Source: Centroberyx gerrardi (lineage: Eukaryota > Chordata > Actinopteri > Beryciformes > Berycidae). From it: DNA of 64,000 nucleotides. Made by a program: the position numbers and the translations under genes. Shown in pieces: positions 60,034 to 64,000 of the stretch; the stretch's first letter is position 1; every line of letters starts with the position of its first letter. The DNA is taken from assembly GCF_048128805.1 (NCBI RefSeq), contig NC_136006.1, forward strand, positions 7,540,179 through 7,604,178. The letters run 5' to 3'. The notes below the pieces were generated by a model. It made no database searches and had not been told where the DNA came from. It worked only from the letters and a program-made list of their open reading frames with translations.

Positions 60034-61412
60034 CGTGAATAAGGCCTGGTAATGTCTTTCAGCTGTCTCGGATCGCTGGTCTCGCTCCCAACACCGAGCC
60101 GGGAAACATCTGCAGTATTTACAAAGGGAAAAGGGACTTCCTCTTCGGACAAAGTCACTCAATGTACTTGAACTGAGCAGCAGCATCGCAGATTTACAGG
60201 TAAGATGCCAGAAATTGGCCACGCAACCAAAGGGAGGGGGGAGGGGGCTTTGTTGATGAAAGCAGGATGAGCTAAAACAACTGGATACTTTGTACTTGTA
60301 CAATGTTTTGACGGACAACACGACTTCCCATCTCGGTTTGCAAGCTCAACGCGGGTCGTTCGTTGTCTTAAATTACAGGCAACACAATGATCATGGAGGG
60401 CCGGGCTCGACTTCCACCCTGTCTGCTGATTGTGACTTCTGAATTTCAAGACAGATTCGGCAACTTCGGCTTAACTTCTGTACCACAAAATAAAGATCTA
60501 CAACACCAATTCCAAAGATTGTCAATTTGGTTGCTGAAATAAGATTCTTCAGGAACTTGTTACCTTTTTGAGTGTAACAATCTTGAAAAAGGGGGTTAAA
60601 ACATTTAGGCAAATTACGAATTAGCATTAAAAAAAAAAAACACAACGCTGGCCTGCACAGTCTTCCACGACCCTTCATAATGATCGACAAACTTAAAATG
60701 TAAACTAAAAATGCTCATACAGTACGTTCTGTTTTTTTGTCACATTGTTCCCTCACATAGGATTTTTTTTTTAATTACTTTTCAATCTTGCAATATTTGG
60801 TTTTCATGCCCCCTAAACCAGACTTTGCCCCAAATCCCACAGGCTTCTTACCATCACTGGGCCAGCCAAATGATATTTCATCCCTAATGGTAATCGATTT
60901 GACAGAAATTCCTTTACTGTGCCCCCTTCGCACAATTGCATTTCCTCCAATTTGATGTGTACATTTCAGGGAATCGCTCCTTTTTCCGCTGTGTCAGCAC
61001 TATCCGAGGGCTTGAAGAGCAACGGGCTTCCATTCACAAAATGTGCTGGCACAAACGAGGATGGGTGGAGGTTGTGGGATCCATAGAGGAAGAAAAAAGC
61101 GGCTTTTGTATGAAGCCAACAGCAAAGTCCAAATGCGTTAACTCCCCTTCGCATCTAAAACCAAACCTCAGTTACATTCAAAACATTCTGGAGTAAAGGA
61201 GGGGAGGAGGAAGTAAATGACCGACGGGCTGTCAACGGGTCGCCTGGAAAGAGAAGGAAAAAGCGCAGTGGAGCTTGAGTTGTGATGGAGAGGACGGGAC
61301 GGGGTGAAGCTCAGTGACGGAGGAGTCTGGAAGAGGCACGGCGACGTCCCGGACGGAAGCGACGATCAGTCAGACAGCCATCCGCAGCGTTCCCAACCCG
61401 AGCCTCCCTCCA
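59270..61412. other. Intergenic or clasp1 3' UTR; (GT)n at 59999-60032
   Basis: No coding exon recognised. The part next to the clasp1 stop is likely 3' UTR (GC-rich to 61200). A pure GT run lies at 59999-60032. Confidence 0.4.
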
Positions 61413-64000
61413 TTAACTGTGAGAGGAGACGTCTGAGGAACTGCTGCTATTGCTGTTGGTCGTCTGGGCCCTTTTGATGTAGAGGTTCAGCAACTTCATC
61501 TGCAAACAAGCAAGGACATGAGACACCATTGGTTTTCTTTCAGTACGGTGTACAGTGTAGGACTTCTGGAACCACTTTCAGACATGGATGAACCCCAATG
61601 TTTCAAAACTAACCCTAGACTAAAAGGCATTTAGCTGAGGCTTTTACCCTAAGCAACTTAGAATGAATGCAATAGGAGAACAAGCCTCAATTTCTAGATC
61701 AAGTAAAGAGTCAAGGGTCAGAGTCATGTTGCCCTGACAATATGTAGCAGTATTCCTGTGACCCTAGACTTGCCATGTAAGAGGGAAGTGCTAGGAAAAT
61801 AACGGAGAGAGATAAGCGCCAAGGAAAGAAGGAATTGTATTATTATTATTTATTTTCACACAGAAAACAGATTAACTGCAACAATCGAGGTGTCACATTA
61901 TGTGTCACTATAGAGAACTTGAAAGGAATTACTGACAGATAATGATTCAGGACGTCCTAAACTCTACACTCAGTGAGCATTAATGTTTTTTCCGGAAGCG
62001 CAGCGGTAATATCAAAGCTTTTAGCAATGATCCACCGGCTTGCAGCAGCACTTGCTCTGCAGCGGCTCTTCGCTCCTTTGCACCGAGCTTCACACTGAAA
62101 GGCACGACGGTGCCGTCTGGCAGAGCATAGGTGGAGGTTCCCCCCTCTTCCAGGTGAAGCTGGCCCTGGGACCTCTACCCTTATGTAACCCAAGGACACA
62201 TGACCTGAGAGAAAGGGCAAATATGACCCCGCACCTCACAAAAAAAAAACCGGCTGAAACCAGCTGGGAAATAACAACATGGGAAGACGATAAGGTTCTG
62301 TGTCTGTTGAGGTGAAGACAGTGTGTGAATGTGTGTGTTTTCATGCATTTGTGCCATACTGCATGAGGAGTGTGTGTGTGTGTCTGAATACATGTACATC
62401 TCGAGGCAAAAAATTAACTTTTGGGGCGAAATTCATCAACCACATTCTCTACAAACCGCTTTTTCAAGTAGGAAGAAACCTCCAAATGCTGTTTGGTTAC
62501 ATGCCAAAGTGGCTGGTGGAGAAGACAAATTCACCAGCCACATTCATTGCCAGCTAAACTCATTTTTGACATGGAAAAAAACCCTCCAAATGATGGCTGG
62601 TTACCTGCCAAAGCATCTGACAGAGAAGACAAAGCCACCAGCTGCAGCCTGAAAGTTACCAGCGTTCAGCCGGTGTTAAAATTGTGTGTGGATGTGTGTG
62701 TATGTGTACGTGCAGGGACTTTGAGACGGCGAGCACATGGCGGTGGGTGGTACCTTGCTGCCCGTGAGCTGTGCCAGGTGGGGTTTGAGCTCCTCGCCAA
62801 TCACAGAGTAGATCGCCACCAGACAGAACACGCTGGCCTTGCGAACGCTGCTCTCCGTGTTGTCGTAGCCCTGCAGAGAGACAAGGCAGCATCAGACACC
62901 GTAGGAAGCCGGTGCACACACACACACAAACGCACACACACACACACACACCAGGGGTCAACAAGAACGTGGGAGGAGTGGCAGAGGTGAGAGCAGAGGG
63001 TGCAGAGTACACGCAAACATTTCCAGGTACAAATAAGGCAAATTGTTCCCCCTGTCCAAATATGAACATGTTGTCCAAATATGCCTTTTTGATACTGACA
63101 AGGATGTTTCTGCTCTCAGCAAGGTTGTATCCGTCAGGCCGTATGGATTAGGAGGCGCAGCAGGCGCTGTAGTCTGGCAAAACAGCGTTCATGCAGTGTC
63201 CTCGTGAAAATCAAGTACATTTGGAAAATTTGGGGGGCAAGAAAGAGGGGAATTAATCCAGAAATAAACAAACAAATGCACTGCAAAAAATGGAAAGCTG
63301 TCAAGTGATTTTTAACCTGTTTCCAGACCTATCAAGCTTATTTTGTGTTATTTTTATTCAAATTATCTCACTGCACTGGCAGATAATCTTGCTGGTTTCA
63401 ATATACTGTACATGCCGATATGACTTCTTTCAAGAAATCATCATAAAACAATGAAGGAAATCTTGAAACAAAGAAACTTTCTCCACGACAATTTCATGTT
63501 TACCAAGTAAATGTCTTGAAACAAGTTACATTCTCCTGAAAAAAGGTCAAATTTGTTGAAACCGGTAAAATTACCTGCCAGTGCAATAAGATGATTTCAC
63601 TAAAACAAATCCTAAAATAAGCGTTATAAGTCTGGATACAAGAGAAAATAACTTAGCAAGTTTGTCAGTTTTTGCAGTGTGTGTCACATTTATCTTATTT
63701 TGTGAGGGATTTGTCCAATGTTGACGCTGTTAAGTGTCTAGCAAGAAAAAACAAAATCAAGCACCACTAAAGGATAGTGGTTCAAATATTTGCACCCATA
63801 ATTAGAGATGTGATTTTTCAACATTTCAGGTTATTTGGCATGCAACTCCCATTTATTTATTGCTTTTTTCGTGGTCCTGATTTCCCTGCACAATCTAATC
63901 CAACACACACAAAATACACTGTATAAATCTAATAATCCGAATCTATTTTTCTTTGTAAAGCCATGGTGTGCCTGAACTGAAAGCCCAGTCTCGGACCTGC
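61413..64000 (-). CDS. clasp1: CLIP-associating protein 1, last exons (partial)
   Basis: Two complete exons and the edge of a third. The last exon (61413-61499) encodes MKLLNLYIKRAQTTN, a Ser run and the stop. The one before (62754-62870, 39 codons) encodes GYDNTESSVRKASVFCLVAI followed by YSVIGEELKPHLAQLTGSK. At 63997-64000 a GCAG|GT donor fits the end of the exon before that. This is the C-terminal TOG/HEAT-repeat end of CLASP proteins, which bind microtubule plus ends and kinetochores and promote rescue and attachment to the cell cortex. CLASP1 rather than CLASP2 is chosen because TFCP2L1 is the known neighbour of CLASP1, on the same strand. The rest of the gene lies to the right of the window. 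Confidence 0.9.
62460..62655. repeat. Diverged 120-bp tandem duplication in clasp1 last intron
   Basis: GAAACCTCCAAATGCTGTTT...TGCCAAAG...GAGAAGACAAATTCACCAGCC at 62476-62540 is repeated as ACCCTCCAAATGATGGCTGG...TGCCAAAG...GAGAAGACAAAGCCACCAGC at 62580-62642. Confidence 0.75.
62914..62952. repeat. (CA)n microsatellite in clasp1 intron
   Basis: CA units with one CAAACG interruption. Confidence 0.95.
62956..63996. other. clasp1 intron, no further feature
   Basis: Intron sequence between the last two-but-one exons. About 63270-63680 has the 'CTTGAAAC / CAAGAAAT / AAGTTACATT' pattern of a dispersed fish repeat that also appears near 57930-58150. No exon seen. Confidence 0.5.

Noticed and set aside
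59784..60321. ORFs near 60 kb with Val/Cys or His/Thr tails
   Set aside because: GT microsatellite artefacts in intergenic sequence.

Overview
The window is genomic DNA of a bony (teleost) fish. The evidence is split genes with GT/AG introns, two samd9l-type interferon-response genes, the conserved neighbour pair tfcp2l1 and clasp1, and typical fish mobile DNA: a DIRS retrotransposon, an L2 LINE, PIF/Harbinger and hAT elements, TTAA-target MITEs and tRNA-derived SINEs. The species cannot be named from the sequence. All host genes recognised are on the minus strand.

Layout. 1-10 kb is repeat-rich: a repeat with 133-bp tandem units, two AT microsatellites, one isolated exon resembling melanophilin (2436-2723), SINE pieces related to the samd9l intron, and a decayed Harbinger element (about 5255-8706). 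10.3-35.9 kb is a tandem segmental duplication. Copy 1 (about 10266-20885) and copy 2 (about 24751-35870) each hold an intact samd9l gene: one very large coding exon, a 24-bp first coding exon, and duplicated non-coding 5' exons with an ISRE-like site. Between the copies lie an L2 LINE and a broken zinc-finger gene of an uncharacterised, probably mobile family. 36.8-41.8 kb is a DIRS-type tyrosine-recombinase retrotransposon with inverted terminal repeats and an internal complementary region; its genes are broken. 44.5-57.1 kb is tfcp2l1, reconstructed as 15 coding exons whose phases all join (469 codons plus stop). 61.4-64.0 kb is the 3' end of clasp1, which continues past the window.

How it fits together. 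The samd9l pair looks like a young antiviral gene expansion: both copies keep open frames of about 1.5 kb codons and differ by two small in-frame indels plus substitutions. Transposons inserted in one copy only leave the other copy as the empty site, so insertions after the duplication can be read directly. Copy 2 also has a second candidate start exon. tfcp2l1 and clasp1 are ordinary conserved genes in their usual order; their introns carry microsatellites and foldback elements, including a long CT-rich microsatellite that forms the 3' splice tract of tfcp2l1 exon 8. No tRNA, rRNA or CRISPR features were seen.
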